Below are positions 34,849-42,139 of a stretch of 51,365 bases of DNA, one piece after another (within the stretch, counting starts at the first letter, position 1; each line of letters begins with the position of its first letter). The position numbers and the translations under genes are program-made. Source of the DNA: Bradyrhizobium oropedii (lineage in GTDB: Bacteria; Pseudomonadota; Alphaproteobacteria; Rhizobiales; Xanthobacteraceae); assembly GCF_020889685.1 (NCBI RefSeq), contig NZ_JACMYO010000044.1, positions 1 to 51,365 on the forward strand. Reading direction: 5' to 3'. Under the pieces are notes generated by a model. It was not told where the DNA came from. It searched no databases and was given only the letters and a program-made list of their open reading frames with translations.

Positions 34849-36093
34849 ATGGAAATTCCGGCACTGTCTAGTTTCAGCTCAGGCGTGAATCTCGATACGC
34901 TTCCAGCAAGTGAGATCGAGACACGGCTTCGAGATTTCTTTTCCGGGCGGATCGCAAATCCGAAACCCGACGAGCTCATCCAATCGGTCGAGCAGTTGGA
35001 GCAGCAATTCGGTGATTATAAGGAATTCCAGTTTGCCAAGGCGGCGGCGCTTGTGCAGGCCTGTGATTTCGCCGGAGCGCGCGCAATCCTGCTCGACCTC
35101 GTCAATGAGCTGCCGTCGGACTCGCGGGTACTGCATCGCCTTGCAATCGCGGATCTCAACATGGGAGCCGCGGATGAAGCGCAGGACGTCTATCTTTCCG
35201 CGCTCGTTGCGGCTCCGCAAAGCGAAAATCTGCGCCGGGAGTTCGCCGGCCTCCTCCGCGTGATGGAGGCGAAGAAACTTTATGCCGGGGTCGACCGGAA
35301 GAAGCACGGCCTGGCCGTCGTCTGCGCCGTCAAGAACGAGGGCGACGATCTCCTGGAATGGCTGCACTTTCACAGGCTGGTAGGGGTTGATCACTTCTAC
35401 CTCTACGACAACGGCAGCACCGACGACACGCGTGCCGTGATCGAGTCCTTCCCGTGGCCCGAAATGATCACCTATCATTTCGTGGAGGGGGAATTCGGCC
35501 AGATGCGCGCCTTCTCGCATGCGATCGACAGCTATCGCAATTGTACGGAATGGTGCGCCTTCATCGACGCCGATGAGTATCTGTTTCCGACCGAGGCCGG
35601 CAGCATCAAGGACGTTCTGGCCGAGGTCGGGCCCGCGCCGGCGGTGGCGGTGCATTGGCTGAACTTCGGGTCGAACGGTCACGATGCGAGGCCGGCCGGC
35701 CTGTGCATCGAGTCCTTCACGCGTCGCGCTCCGGACGACTTCCCCGATCATTTCATCATGAAGTCGATCGTGCGGCCGGACACCATCGTGTCCTATCTGC
35801 ATCCCCACCAATCGCTTGTTCTGGGCTGCTACGTCGCGGAAGACGGCACGCCGGTTTTCCCGATCGGCGGACGCTGCACGGCTCCCAAGCGCAACAAGCT
35901 CGTGATCAACCACTACTACACGAAGTCACGGCAGCAATTGCTGAAGAAGCGCGAGCGCGGCCGGCCGCTGGCCGATGGAGATCCTGAAAAGATCCGGGCG
36001 ATGGAGTTCTTCACGCTGCGCGATCGCAACGATCTGGAAGACGCGACGATTCAGCGGTTTCTTCCCGACCTGAAGAAGCTGGTCCAGGGCTGA
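34849..36093 (+). CDS. GT92/GT2-like glycosyltransferase with N-terminal TPR-like region
   Basis: This protein of 414 aa has a helical TPR-like N-terminal section (about 45-140, with FAGARAILLDLVNELP and DEAQDVYLSALVAAPQ). A GT-A domain from about 150 shows AVVCAVKNEGDDLLEWLHFH, GVDHFYLYDNGSTDDT, WCAFIDADEYLFP (DxD) and KLVINHYYTKS. This is the GT92/Glyco_tranf_2_4 pattern. The start is ATG 34849; TTG 34843 in the same frame is an alternative with GGAG upstream. A strong terminator follows its stop. It is probably a single-gene unit. Confidence 0.85.
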   Translation: MEIPALSSFSSGVNLDTLPASEIETRLRDFFSGRIANPKPDELIQSVEQLEQQFGDYKEFQFAKAAALVQACDFAGARAILLDLVNELPSDSRVLHRLAIADLNMGAADEAQDVYLSALVAAPQSENLRREFAGLLRVMEAKKLYAGVDRKKHGLAVVCAVKNEGDDLLEWLHFHRLVGVDHFYLYDNGSTDDTRAVIESFPWPEMITYHFVEGEFGQMRAFSHAIDSYRNCTEWCAFIDADEYLFPTEAGSIKDVLAEVGPAPAVAVHWLNFGSNGHDARPAGLCIESFTRRAPDDFPDHFIMKSIVRPDTIVSYLHPHQSLVLGCYVAEDGTPVFPIGGRCTAPKRNKLVINHYYTKSRQQLLKKRERGRPLADGDPEKIRAMEFFTLRDRNDLEDATIQRFLPDLKKLVQG

Positions 36094-36111
36094 ATCCGGG
36101 AAAAATAACAG

Positions 36112-36144
36112 GGGCGCGCCAATCGGCGCGCCCTTCTTGTTTCG
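36112..36144. terminator. Bidirectional intrinsic terminator
   Basis: GGGCGCGCC (36112-36120), loop AATC, GGCGCGCCC (36125-36133), then TTCTTGTTTC on the plus strand. On the minus strand the hairpin is followed by CCTGTTATTTTT. It lies between convergent genes and can stop both. Confidence 0.88.
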
Positions 36145-36196
36145 TGCATTGACGTGATCGTTGACTGTCGCGACCGGCTACAGAGGCTCCGGTCAG

Positions 36197-36763
36197 CTAC
36201 AGCGGCTCCAGTCGGTATTTCGCGAGCAGGGCTTGTGCCGCATCGACGTCGATCCTTGCCGGCCTCTGGAAGACCGACATGTTATTGGCGCGCGCGATTT
36301 CGCGCGCGACCGTCCGCACCGAATGGTAGTGGGGACGGTTCTCGAAGTCGTGGATCGCGATGAAGGCGCCCGGCGCGCCGTGAAGCACGCACTGCACGAA
36401 GCACGCCACGCGAAACCGGCCGTCAACGAAATACAGGTCGGCGGTCTTGGCTTCCGGACGCTCCCAGATGCGCTCGTGATAGTCGGGCCAGGAGCTCTCC
36501 TTTTCCTTCTCGATCGGATAGCCCCATTCGCGCAGCTTGCCGATATCGACATGCAGCAGCTGCGGCCTGGTGCTCGCATCACGCGTGGCGTCGCCGACAT
36601 TGTTGAGCCATTCCAGGGAGGAATCGATCGAGATGACCCAGTCCTTCTTGGTCTGACACGCGAGCCAGGTGCTTCCTCCCGAGCCAAATTCAAGGAAGCG
36701 CGTCGAGAGATCCAGGAAGCTCTTGAACAGTGTCAATTCCTGAGCGTCCATTGCGATTTTCAT
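36197..36763 (-). CDS. Unidentified methyltransferase-fold protein
   Basis: The recognisable part is 188 aa. It has FLEFGSGGSTWLAC near the N-terminus (motif I-like), WVISIDSSLEWLNNV, TADLYFVDGRFRVAC and GAFIAIHDFENRPHY. These resemble SAM-dependent methyltransferase-fold proteins of the Methyltransf_24 kind. I start at MKIAMDAQELTLF (36763), where the domain begins. The frame is open to a GTG at 36904, so an extra hydrophilic N-terminus is possible. It lies downstream of rfbB on the same strand, probably the last gene of that operon. The substrate is unknown. Confidence 0.7.
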   Translation of the reverse strand: MKIAMDAQELTLFKSFLDLSTRFLEFGSGGSTWLACQTKKDWVISIDSSLEWLNNVGDATRDASTRPQLLHVDIGKLREWGYPIEKEKESSWPDYHERIWERPEAKTADLYFVDGRFRVACFVQCVLHGAPGAFIAIHDFENRPHYHSVRTVAREIARANNMSVFQRPARIDVDAAQALLAKYRLEPL

Positions 36764-36929
36764 GGCGGGACCCCGTGGTTTCTCGATTTGCTGTCTGGTT
36801 GGTGGATGCCAATCCACCGTCGGAAGGCGGTCGCGGCTCGTCAGGTCGCGATGAGATCCGGTTGAATCGTCATCGCGCTTCTCGTTCTCCTGTTGACTAG
36901 CCACGCCGGCGATCTGGAGAGATCGGCGG

Positions 36930-37997
36930 TTATTGGTTCAGCCCGACGCGCTCCACCTTGTAGCCGCGCTCCAGGATCGCGCGCCACCAGGGTTGCTCGT
37001 CGACATACCAGCGCACCGTCTTGGCGATGCCGGTCTCGAAATTCTCCTCGGCGCGCCAGCCGAGCTCGGTTTCGAGCTTGGTGGCGTCGATGGCGTAGCG
37101 ACGGTCGTGGCCGGGACGGTCGGCGACGAAGTTGATCAGCTGGCGCCGCGGGCCTGCCACTGCCGGCACGACCTCGTCGAGCAGGTCGCAGATGCTTTCC
37201 ACGACGTGCAGGTTGGTGCGTTCGTTGCGGCCGCCGACATTGTAGGTCTCGCCGACCTCGCCGCGCTCCAGCACCAGCGTCAGCGCCTTGGCGTGGTCCT
37301 CGACGAATAGCCAGTCACGGACGTTCTGGCCGTCGCCATAAACCGGCAGCGGCTCGCCGGCGAGCCCCTTGATGATCATGTGCGGGATCAGCTTTTCCGG
37401 GAAATGATAGGGGCCGTAATTGTTCGAGCAGTTGGTCACCAAGGTCGGCAGCTCGTAGGTCTCGCGCCATGCGCGCACCAGATGATCTGATGATGCCTTG
37501 CTGGCCGAATAGGGCGAGTTCGGCGCATAGGCCGTGGTCTCGGTGAACAGCCCCTCGTCGCCGAGCGAACCGAACACCTCGTCGGTCGAGATATGCAGGA
37601 AGCGGAACTGGTCGCGCTTCTCGGGCGAGAGCCCGCGCCAGTGACGCAACGTCTCCTGCAGGATCGTGAAGGTGCCGACGATGTTGGTCTGGATGAATTC
37701 GCCGGGGCCGTCGATCGAGCGGTCGACATGGCTCTCTGCGGCCAGGTTCATCACCGCATCGGGCTGATACTTCTCGAACAGCCGGCGCAGAACCTGGGCC
37801 TCGCAGATGCAGGCCTTTTCGAACGTATAGTTCAGGCTCTCGGTCGAGCCGGGCAGCGACGCCAGGTTCGCCGCGTAGGTCAGCTTGTCGATGTTGACGA
37901 CGCGGGCGTGGGTGTCTCGCAGCAAATGACGGACCACGGCGGAGCCGATGAAACCCGCCCCGCCGGTGACGAAGATCGTCGATCCCTTAAACCGCAT
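36930..37997 (-). CDS. rfbB: dTDP-glucose 4,6-dehydratase (RmlB)
   Basis: This catalyses the second step of dTDP-L-rhamnose synthesis. It is an extended SDR protein of 355 aa with the NAD-binding GGAGFIG (12-18), [10 protein letters not shown], the [10 protein letters not shown] segment carrying the catalytic Asp-Glu, and [10 protein letters not shown] with the Tyr/Lys pair. [14 protein letters not shown] and [15 protein letters not shown] are also typical. The start [13 protein letters not shown] at 37997 overlaps the end of rfbA by 11 bases; the longer open frame runs through rfbA and is not used. Confidence 0.96.
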   Translation of the reverse strand: MRFKGSTIFVTGGAGFIGSAVVRHLLRDTHARVVNIDKLTYAANLASLPGSTESLNYTFEKACICEAQVLRRLFEKYQPDAVMNLAAESHVDRSIDGPGEFIQTNIVGTFTILQETLRHWRGLSPEKRDQFRFLHISTDEVFGSLGDEGLFTETTAYAPNSPYSASKASSDHLVRAWRETYELPTLVTNCSNNYGPYHFPEKLIPHMIIKGLAGEPLPVYGDGQNVRDWLFVEDHAKALTLVLERGEVGETYNVGGRNERTNLHVVESICDLLDEVVPAVAGPRRQLINFVADRPGHDRRYAIDATKLETELGWRAEENFETGIAKTVRWYVDEQPWWRAILERGYKVERVGLNQ

Positions 37998-38898
37998 GTT
38001 TGAATACCTCCGCCGTGCGGGGCTGGCCCTGGAATGAGCGGTAGACCGACAGCAGATACTCGCCGTAGCTGCTCTTGGCGGTCTTCTGCGCCACCTTCGC
38101 GAAGGCTTCGAGCGAGATGTAACCCTGGCGGAGCGCGATCTCCTCGGGACAGGCGATGCGCAGGCCCTGGCGCTGCTCGAGGATCTGGACGAAATGGCTG
38201 GCCTCGACCAGCGAGGAGTGGGTGCCGGTGTCGAGCCAGGCAAAGCCGCGGCCGAGCACTTCGACATAGAGGTCGCCGCGCTCGAGATAGGCCTTGTTCA
38301 CGTCGGTGATCTCGATCTCACCGCGCGGGGACGGCCTGATGCCGGCGGCGATGTCGACCACGTCGTTGTCGTAGAAATAGAGGCCGGTAACGGCGACGTT
38401 GGACTTCGGCCGTTTCGGCTTCTCCTCGATCGACAGCGCCCGCCCGGTGCCGTCGAGCTCGATCACGCCGTACTGTTCGGGCGCGTTCACGACGTAGCCG
38501 AACACGGTGGCGCCCTTCCTGCGCACCGAGGCGGCCGACAGCATGCTCGGCAGGCCGTGGCCGTAGAAAATGTTATCGCCTAACACAAGGGCAACGGAGT
38601 CATCACCGATGAACTCGCGTCCGACGATGAAGGCGTCGGCCAGACCCCGCGGGGTTTCCTGCGTGGCATAGGCGAACCGGACACCCATCTCGCTGCCGTC
38701 GCCGAGCAGGCGCTGGAACAGCGGCTTGTCCTGCGGCGTGGAGATGATCAGGATATCGCGGATTCCACCGAGCATCAGCGTCGACAGCGGATAGTAGATC
38801 ATCGGCTTGTCGAACACAGGCAGCAGCTGCTTGGAGACGACGGTGGTCACCGGATAGAGGCGCGAGCCGGTGCCACCGGCAAGGATAATGCCTTTCAT
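37987..38898 (-). CDS. rfbA: Glucose-1-phosphate thymidylyltransferase (RmlA)
   Basis: This first enzyme of the dTDP-L-rhamnose pathway forms dTDP-glucose from dTTP and glucose-1-phosphate. It is 303 aa and collinear with the short RmlA family: [67 protein letters not shown] and [13 protein letters not shown]. The minus strand carries TGAGGGA just before ATG. It is divergent from rfbC, with a 109-base control region between them. Confidence 0.97.
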   Translation of the reverse strand: MKGIILAGGTGSRLYPVTTVVSKQLLPVFDKPMIYYPLSTLMLGGIRDILIISTPQDKPLFQRLLGDGSEMGVRFAYATQETPRGLADAFIVGREFIGDDSVALVLGDNIFYGHGLPSMLSAASVRRKGATVFGYVVNAPEQYGVIELDGTGRALSIEEKPKRPKSNVAVTGLYFYDNDVVDIAAGIRPSPRGEIEITDVNKAYLERGDLYVEVLGRGFAWLDTGTHSSLVEASHFVQILEQRQGLRIACPEEIALRQGYISLEAFAKVAQKTAKSSYGEYLLSVYRSFQGQPRTAEVFKHAV

Positions 38899-38924
38899 GG
38901 TCCCTCACAATTTGACTATCAAAA

Positions 38925-38960
38925 CATAACATATAGCGTGCGCCGCACAAGTTTGTTATG
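38925..38960. promoter_or_regulatory. Inverted repeat CATAACA-N22-TGTTATG between rfbA and rfbC
   Basis: CATAACA (38925-38931) and TGTTATG (38954-38960) are perfect inverted copies separated by 22 bases. The TAACA/TGTTA cores have the same 22-base spacing as the repeat at 19837-19868 before the RTX genes. It probably serves the divergent rfbBA and rfbCD operons. Confidence 0.5.
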
Positions 38961-39011
38961 AGGGAGAAATTAACATTTATGGCGCGTCAAACTGGAACAA
39001 ATGTTAAATGA
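38958..39011 (+). CDS. Possible micro-ORF (10 or 17 codons) coupled to rfbC
   Basis: An in-frame ATG at 38958 or 38979 opens a tiny frame (short form MARQTGTNVK) whose TGA at 39009-39011 overlaps the rfbC ATG (39008) as ATGA. GAGGGAGA (38960-38967) precedes the short form as a Shine-Dalgarno. rfbC itself has no good SD, so ribosomes arriving from the micro-ORF may be what starts rfbC. It is too short to judge coding character. Confidence 0.35.
   Translation: MREKLTFMARQTGTNVK
38970..39007. promoter_or_regulatory. Inverted repeat TTAACATTT-N20-AAATGTTAA abutting the rfbC start codon
   Basis: The two perfect 9-bp arms lie at 38970-38978 and 38999-39007, and the second arm ends immediately before the rfbC ATG. 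It could be an operator or an mRNA structure controlling access to the start codon. Confidence 0.5.
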
Positions 39012-39562
39012 ACGTCATCAAGACCGAGCTTCCTGAAGTTCTGATCGTCGAGCCGAAGCTGTTCGGCGACCAGCGCGGCTTCTTCCTCGAGACCTACCAG
39101 TCGCCCCGCTATGTCGAGCACGGCATCGCGCGGCCCTTCGTGCAGGACAACATGTCCCGCTCGGCCTACGGCGTGTTGCGCGGACTGCATCTGCAAAACC
39201 CGCTCACCCAGGGCAAGCTCGTGACGGTGCTGCGCGGCAAGGTGCTGGACGTCGCCGTCGACGTGCGTGTCGGCAGCCCGAATTTCGGCAGGCACGTCGC
39301 GGTGGAATTGAGCGAGGACAACCGCCGGCAATTATGGGTGCCGCGCGGCTTCGCCCACGGCTTCGTCGTGCTCTCGGAGACGGCCGACTTCTTCTACAAA
39401 TGCGACGACTTTTACAGCCCCAAGGACGAGCTCTCGATCCGCTGGAATGATCCGGCGATCGGGATCAAATGGGGTGTCGATAAGCCGCAGCTGTCGGCGA
39501 AAGACGCCGACGCGCCGCTGCTCGCCGATGCCAGCAACCTTCCGACCTATGGACAAATCTGA
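39008..39562 (+). CDS. rfbC: dTDP-4-dehydrorhamnose 3,5-epimerase (RmlC)
   Basis: This is the third enzyme of dTDP-L-rhamnose synthesis, a cupin of 184 aa. Family landmarks are present in order: EPKLFGDQRGFFLETY, FVQDNMSRSAYGVLRGLHLQNP (catalytic His), GKVLDVAVDVRVGSP, WVPRGFAHGF, and FYKCDDFYSPKDELSIRWNDP. The start is immediately downstream of an inverted repeat. Its stop overlaps the rfbD ATG by one base. Confidence 0.96.
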   Translation: MNVIKTELPEVLIVEPKLFGDQRGFFLETYQSPRYVEHGIARPFVQDNMSRSAYGVLRGLHLQNPLTQGKLVTVLRGKVLDVAVDVRVGSPNFGRHVAVELSEDNRRQLWVPRGFAHGFVVLSETADFFYKCDDFYSPKDELSIRWNDPAIGIKWGVDKPQLSAKDADAPLLADASNLPTYGQI

Positions 39563-40473
39563 TGCGGATCTTGTTGACGGGAACGCGCGGCCAGGTTGGC
39601 GGCGCACTCAAGCCGCTGCTGGAAAGCCACGGCACTATCGTCGCGCCGCCGACGGCGGAGTTCGATCTGTCGAAGCCGGAGCTGCTGACGGGCCAGCTCG
39701 ACAGTCTGAAGCCCGACCTCATCATCAATCCGGCCGCCTATACCGCGGTGGATCGCGCCGAGGACGAGCGCGAGCAGGCGTTCCTGGTCAACGCGAAGGG
39801 ACCGGAAGCGCTCGCCAAATGGGCCGCGACGAACCATGTGCCGCTGGTGCATTTCTCCACGGACTACGTGTTCAATGGTTCAGGCGAGGTGCCGTGGCGC
39901 GAGGATAGCGCAACCGAACCGTTGTCGGCCTACGGCGCCAGCAAGCTGGCCGGCGATGTCGCGGTTCAGGCGGCGGGCGGGGCGCATCTGATCGTGCGCA
40001 CCTCATGGGTCTACGCGGCAAAGGGCACCAATTTCCTGCGCACCATCGCGCGGCTCGCCGGCGAGCGGAAGGAGCTGCGGATCGTGGCCGACCAGATCGG
40101 TGCGCCGACGACGGCACAGGCGATCGCCAGCGCTGTCGCCGGCATCGTACTGCCGAACCTCACCGCGTTGCACGATCAGCTCGCGCGCAGGGGCGGTGTC
40201 GTCAATCTGGTTTGCGCCGGCGAAACCAGCTGGCACGGTTTTGCCACGGCCATTGTCGGCGGGCTGCGGTCTCGTGGCGTCACGCTGGCGGTCGACGACA
40301 TCGTTCCGATTGCAACGGCCGATTTCCCCACCAAGGCGGTGCGACCGGGCAACTCGCGGCTTGATCTGTCGCGGTTGAAGGCCCAGTTCGGCGTGGCGAT
40401 GCCGACCTGGCAGGAAGCGCTCGCGCGCGAGCTCGATGCATTCGTCCAGCTCGGCACGCCCGCCCACGCGTAG
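39562..40473 (+). CDS. rfbD: dTDP-4-dehydrorhamnose reductase (RmlD)
   Basis: This last enzyme of the rhamnose donor pathway is an NADPH-dependent reductase of 303 aa. It shows MRILLTGTRGQVG, FDLSKPELL, NPAAYTAVDRAEDE, FSTDYVFNGSG, YGASKLAGD (Tyr/Lys) and VRTSWVYAAKGTNF, with KAVRPGNSRLDLS near the C-terminus. With rfbA, rfbB and rfbC the pathway is complete in this window, split into two divergent gene pairs. Confidence 0.95.
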   Translation: MRILLTGTRGQVGGALKPLLESHGTIVAPPTAEFDLSKPELLTGQLDSLKPDLIINPAAYTAVDRAEDEREQAFLVNAKGPEALAKWAATNHVPLVHFSTDYVFNGSGEVPWREDSATEPLSAYGASKLAGDVAVQAAGGAHLIVRTSWVYAAKGTNFLRTIARLAGERKELRIVADQIGAPTTAQAIASAVAGIVLPNLTALHDQLARRGGVVNLVCAGETSWHGFATAIVGGLRSRGVTLAVDDIVPIATADFPTKAVRPGNSRLDLSRLKAQFGVAMPTWQEALARELDAFVQLGTPAHA

Positions 40474-40523
40474 GTTATGTTGGAGCGAGCAGGGTATCGG
40501 CGCGCCTGAAGACGACGCGTCAG

Positions 40524-40563
40524 ACAAAAATCTAGGCCCCGTTTCGATTGAAACGGGGCCTAG
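40524..40563 (-). terminator. Intrinsic terminator of ugd
   Basis: A perfect 14-bp stem (40532-40545 with 40550-40563, loop GATT) lies in the gap between the convergent rfbD and ugd genes. The U-tract is on the minus strand (TTTTTGTCTG after the hairpin), so it terminates ugd; plus-strand termination would be weaker. Confidence 0.88.
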
Positions 40564-40604
40564 AGATTGAGCTGGAGCGATCGTCGCCGGTCAGTTGCGG
40601 CCGC

Positions 40605-41912
40605 TCAGCGCGGCCGGCCGATGCTGTCGTAGGTGAAGCCGTGCGCGGCCATCTCGTCCGGGCGGTAGATGTTGCGCAGGTCGACGACGACCGGATGCTT
40701 CATCTCCTGCTTGATGCGCTTGAGATCGAGCGCGCGGAACTGGCGCCACTCGGTCACGATGACAAGCGCATCGGCCTGGTGCGCGCACTCATACGCATCC
40801 TTGCAGTAGTCAATCTCGGGCAATTCCTTGCGGGCCTGCTCCATGCCGATCGGATCGTAGGCGCGAACCTTGGCGCCGAAGTCGATCAGGCCGTTGATCA
40901 GCGGGATCGAGGGCGCCTCGCGCATGTCGTCGGTATCGGGCTTGAAGGTCAGGCCAAGCACGCCGATCGTCTTGCCGCGCAGCTCGCCGCCGAGCACGTT
41001 GGCGACCTTGCGCGCCATCGCGCGCTTGCGGTTGTCGTTGGCGGTCAGCGTCGCTTCGACGATCTTCAGCTGGACGTCGTGATCGAGCGCCGTCTTGAAC
41101 AGTGCACGGGTGTCCTTCGGGAAGCACGAGCCGCCATAGCCCGCGCCGGCATGCAGGAACTTGGTCCCGATCCGGTTGTCGAGCCCGATGCCGCGCGCGA
41201 CTTCCTGCACGTTGGCCCCGACCTTCTCGGAGAGATCGGCGATCTCGTTGATGAAGGTGATCTTGGTGGCGAGGAAGGCATTCGCGGCGTATTTGATCAA
41301 TTCCGCCGTACGTCGCGCGGTATAGAGGATCGGTGCCTGGTTCAAATAGAGCGGGCGATAGACTTCGCCCATCACCCGCTTGGCCCGCTCGTCTTCGGTG
41401 CCGACGACGATCCGGTCGGGATGGCGGAAATCCTGGATCGCGGCGCCTTCGCGCAGGAATTCGGGGTTCGAAGCCACGGCGAAATCGGCGTCCGGATTGG
41501 TCTCGCGGATCAGGCGTTCAACCTCGTCGCCGGTGCCCACGGGCACGGTCGACTTCGTCACCACCACGGTGAACTTCTTGAGCGCTGCGCCGATCTCCTT
41601 GGCGGCAGCATAGACGTAGCTCAGATCCGCATGGCCGTCGCCGCGCCGCGAGGGTGTTCCGACCGCGATGAACACGGCATCGGCGTCTCCGATGGCTCCT
41701 GCGAGCTCGGTGGTGAAGGTCAGCCGCCCGGCGCCGGTATTGGTCTCGACGAGCTTATCGAGGTCAGTTTCGTAGATCGGGATCTTGCCGCGTTTCAGGG
41801 CTTCGATCTTGCCGGCGTCCTTGTCGACGCAAACGACCTGATGGCCGAAATCGGCAAAACAAGCTCCTGAGACGAGACCTACATATCCCGTTCCAACCAT
41901 TGCAATCTTCAT
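40605..41912 (-). CDS. ugd: UDP-glucose 6-dehydrogenase
   Basis: This enzyme oxidises UDP-glucose to UDP-glucuronate for acidic polysaccharide synthesis. It is a 435-aa member of the UDPG/GDP-mannose dehydrogenase family. The NAD motif MKIAMVGTGYVGLVSGACF is followed by FTTELAGAIGDADAVFIAVGTP, SNPEFLREGAAI, the catalytic cysteine in GGSCFPKDT (near residue 263) and LTFKPDTDDMREAPS. These are Ugd/TuaD-type motifs, distinct from the AlgD-like paralogue at 9.9 kb. It has its own terminator and a divergent control region shared with the 779-aa GT2 gene. Confidence 0.95.
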   Translation of the reverse strand: MKIAMVGTGYVGLVSGACFADFGHQVVCVDKDAGKIEALKRGKIPIYETDLDKLVETNTGAGRLTFTTELAGAIGDADAVFIAVGTPSRRGDGHADLSYVYAAAKEIGAALKKFTVVVTKSTVPVGTGDEVERLIRETNPDADFAVASNPEFLREGAAIQDFRHPDRIVVGTEDERAKRVMGEVYRPLYLNQAPILYTARRTAELIKYAANAFLATKITFINEIADLSEKVGANVQEVARGIGLDNRIGTKFLHAGAGYGGSCFPKDTRALFKTALDHDVQLKIVEATLTANDNRKRAMARKVANVLGGELRGKTIGVLGLTFKPDTDDMREAPSIPLINGLIDFGAKVRAYDPIGMEQARKELPEIDYCKDAYECAHQADALVIVTEWRQFRALDLKRIKQEMKHPVVVDLRNIYRPDEMAAHGFTYDSIGRPR

Positions 41913-42139
41913 GAATCCGCTCGTCGATCAGTGTGGAGAGGAGGAGTTAGCACTAGCACAATTGGCGCCGATAACGCCAAGTTTTATAACGTACAGTTTG
42001 TGTTGGAGCTCGGCGGCTTTTTGTGCAAACGGTGATTGCCTCAGTGCAGTTGAGTGCGTGCTGATCACCTTGGGCACGCCGTGGACACATTCTCAACTTG
42101 AAATCGACTGACAATCGGGCCGCCGTTTGAGGGGTGGAC
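41913..42139. promoter_or_regulatory. Divergent control region of ugd and the large GT2 gene
   Basis: This 227-base gap includes an AT-rich patch (about 41945-42010) with GTTAGCACTAGC, GATAACG and TATAACG. GAGGGG (42129-42134) just before ATG 42140 is the SD of the GT2 gene. No confident -35/-10 pair could be assigned. Confidence 0.4.
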
